DNA from: Blastocatellia bacterium
GTDB lineage: Bacteria > Acidobacteriota > Blastocatellia > Pyrinomonadales > Pyrinomonadaceae
DNA length: 6,673 nucleotides
Assembly (NCBI GenBank): GCA_013695195.1
Contig: JACDAY010000095.1
Coordinates: 1 to 6,673 of the forward strand
Direction: 5' to 3'
Shown piece by piece: positions 5,278 through 6,673 of this stretch; position 1 is the first letter of the stretch, and each line of letters starts with the position of its first letter. The translations under genes were made by a program, and so were the position numbers. The notes beneath the pieces are model-generated. The model was not told where the DNA came from and made no database searches. It saw only the letters and a program-made list of their open reading frames with translations.

Positions 5278-6261
5278 ATGAAAAAAGTGATGTATTTTTC
5301 TTTGATGGCGATTGTGGCCGTCACATTTTCAGCCTGCGGCGCACCTGCCGACAACAAACCGGCGAATACCGTCAACGCCAACGCCGCGAAACCGGTGGCT
5401 GCTGCTCCGACAGCGGACACACTCTTGGCTTTAGATAAGCAGGCGAACGAAGCCTATTTCAAGGGCGATTCGAAATTCTTCGAGGGATTCTTGGGCGACA
5501 AGTTCGTGATGTACGATCAAGGCCAGCGCACGGACAAGGCGACCGCTGTCAAAATGATCGGCGGCGTCAAGTGCGACATCAAGGAAGGCTGGAAGCTCGA
5601 AGATCCGCAAGTGGCAAAGATCGACGCCGATACCTACGTACTAAGCTACAAGGGTACGTTTGACGGCACATGCACGATGGACGGCAAGACGGAGAAACAG
5701 CCAAGCCCGATCCGAGCGGCGACCGTTTTGGTTCGCAATGGTGACAAGTGGCAGGCTGCTTTCCACGGCGAGAATTTGATCATCGACCCGAAGAATCCGC
5801 CTAAGGCTCCGCCAGCGCCACCGAAACCGGCCGACAAGAAGGACGACAAGGCCGCGACAGACGCCAAACCGGCCGCTCCCGCCTCCGACCCGATCACCGA
5901 CGCCATGATGGCGGCGGAAAGATCCGCCTGGGAAGCGTGGAAGAATAAAGACGCCAAAAAGATCGAAGACCTGACGGCCAAGGAAATTACATTCGTCAAT
6001 ATATTCGGCACCTATTTCGCAAACAAGGCCGACGTGTTAAAGGACTGGACGGGAGCAACATGCGACGTCACGAGCTTTACACTGACGGATGGTGTCGGAA
6101 CCGCAATTTCGCCAACGGTCGGCATTCTGACATTAACAGGCTCGGTTAACGGCACCTGCGGCGGCAAGGACATCAGCGGACAAAAGATCTATGGCACCTC
6201 CGTCTATGTAAAGGATGGCGACGCTTGGAAGTGGGCGTTCGGCTTTAATTCGCCCTCGTAA
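5278..6261 (+). CDS. Lipoprotein with two DUF4440 / NTF2-like domains
   Basis: This 327-residue protein starts with a lipoprotein signal (M-K-K, hydrophobic 5-17, lipobox F-S-A-C with Cys20 followed by Gly) and an Asn/Ala/Pro linker to about residue 46. Domain A (about 47-170) has Cys99 in K-C-D-I and Cys132 in G-T-C-T-M-D-G-K. A Pro/Lys/Asp/Ala-rich linker (171-203) joins it to domain B (about 204-327), with A-W-K-N-K-D at 220-225, Cys262 in T-C-D-V, Cys294 in G-T-C-G-G-K and S-V-Y-V-K at 308-312. Both domains are NTF2-like of the DUF4440 kind, each with one cysteine pair that could form a disulfide in the periplasm. The protein is probably anchored to a membrane with both domains facing the periplasm or cell surface. 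GGGAG 7 nt upstream supports the start. No enzymatic function can be assigned. Confidence 0.85.
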   Translation: MKKVMYFSLMAIVAVTFSACGAPADNKPANTVNANAAKPVAAAPTADTLLALDKQANEAYFKGDSKFFEGFLGDKFVMYDQGQRTDKATAVKMIGGVKCDIKEGWKLEDPQVAKIDADTYVLSYKGTFDGTCTMDGKTEKQPSPIRAATVLVRNGDKWQAAFHGENLIIDPKNPPKAPPAPPKPADKKDDKAATDAKPAAPASDPITDAMMAAERSAWEAWKNKDAKKIEDLTAKEITFVNIFGTYFANKADVLKDWTGATCDVTSFTLTDGVGTAISPTVGILTLTGSVNGTCGGKDISGQKIYGTSVYVKDGDAWKWAFGFNSPS

Positions 6262-6426
6262 TTTCGACTGCTCTTATCGGATCAGTGAAAGGAAAGAACA
6301 AATGCTGCGGTTCTGACGTAAAGTGCGGCCTAATTCAGGCGTTGGGCGGCTATCGGTTATACGGATGTCCCAATAGATAACACGCTTTTCAAGGATCCTT
6401 ATTATTCAGTCATAGGAGAAGAAAAG
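6262..6426. other. Intergenic region between the DUF4440 lipoprotein and the SDR gene
   Basis: No gene is supported. It holds a small hairpin GCCT-aattc-AGGC (6328-6340), a 12-base sequence GCGTTGGGCGGC (6339-6350) that is the inverse of 3396-3407, and a perfect 10-base palindrome AAGGATCCTT at 6391-6400. No convincing terminator or sigma-70 promoter was found. AGGAG at 6414-6418 is the Shine-Dalgarno of the SDR gene. Confidence 0.35.
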
Positions 6427-6673
6427 ATGAATCAGAAAACTGCATCTAGAAAAAGATTGGACGGAAAAGTTGCCGTCATCACCGGAGCGACGGGCGGAAT
6501 CGGCGAGGCGACGGCGAAACGGTTTCTCGAAGAAGGCGCGAGCGTTATGCTCGTCGGGCGTTCGGCGGAAAAGCTGAAAGAAACACGCGTACGTCTTGCC
6601 GAATATCAAAATGTCGCGGAGTTTGTTGCTGATGCCGCCGATGAAGCGGCGACGGGGGCGGCAGTCGCGGCGA
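6427..6673 (+). CDS. Short-chain dehydrogenase/reductase, N-terminal part (3' end outside window)
   Basis: The visible 82 residues are the start of a classical SDR, a cytoplasmic NAD(P)-dependent oxidoreductase with a Rossmann fold. After a short basic lead (M-N-Q-K-T-A-S-R-K-R), strand 1 reads K-V-A-V-I-T-G (14-20), with the cofactor-binding motif T-G-A-T-G-G-I-G at 19-26. The second strand ends V-G-R-S (43-46); an Arg here usually points to NADP(H) preference. A-D-A-A-D-E at 68-73 is the usual acidic site near the adenine ring. The catalytic Ser-Tyr-Lys part lies beyond the edge, so the substrate is unknown. AGGAG at 6414-6418, 8 nt upstream, supports this ATG. A typical SDR has about 250 residues, so two thirds are missing. 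Confidence 0.92.
   Translation, partial: MNQKTASRKRLDGKVAVITGATGGIGEATAKRFLEEGASVMLVGRSAEKLKETRVRLAEYQNVAEFVADAADEAATGAAVAA

Noticed and set aside
5646..6011. 121-codon open frame on the - strand opposite the DUF4440 lipoprotein
   Set aside because: Its Gly/Ala-rich stretch is the reverse complement of the Pro/Lys/Ala linker of the + strand protein; no independent support.

Overview
The window reads as ordinary Gram-negative chromosome of about 50% GC, with every supported gene on the + strand. It carries lpxD, so the organism makes lipid A and has an outer membrane. Two predicted lipoproteins share the lipobox F-S-A-C, and a run of secreted two-domain DUF4440/NTF2-like proteins follows. This combination resembles Acidobacteriota of the Blastocatellia/Pyrinomonadaceae type, but that placement is an inference from gene style and no marker gene is present to prove it.

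Layout. (1) 1-527: the C-terminal half of an EamA/DMT-family membrane transporter, cut by the left edge. (2) 571-1952: a small stand-alone STAS-domain protein, then lpxD (lipid A N-acyltransferase) with an intact active site. Neither has a Shine-Dalgarno sequence. (3) 1953-3356: a good promoter candidate, a structured leader, and a lipoprotein with the M29 aminopeptidase fold that has lost its metal-binding histidines. (4) 3357-6426: three consecutive genes for NTF2-fold proteins (five such domains in all): an exported tandem DUF4440 protein, a cytoplasmic SnoaL-like protein and a tandem DUF4440 lipoprotein. They are separated by 120-277 nt gaps rich in imperfect inverted repeats. (5) 6427-6673: the N-terminus of a short-chain dehydrogenase/reductase, cut by the right edge.

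How it fits together. The STAS gene and lpxD may be one short transcript. The M29-like protein, the three NTF2-fold genes and the SDR each have their own strong Shine-Dalgarno and long upstream gap, so they look like separate transcription units. The most notable features are a conserved two-cysteine signature shared by three of the five NTF2-like domains, and the predicted loss of peptidase activity in the M29-like lipoprotein. No RNA gene, CRISPR array, transposase or integrase is visible.
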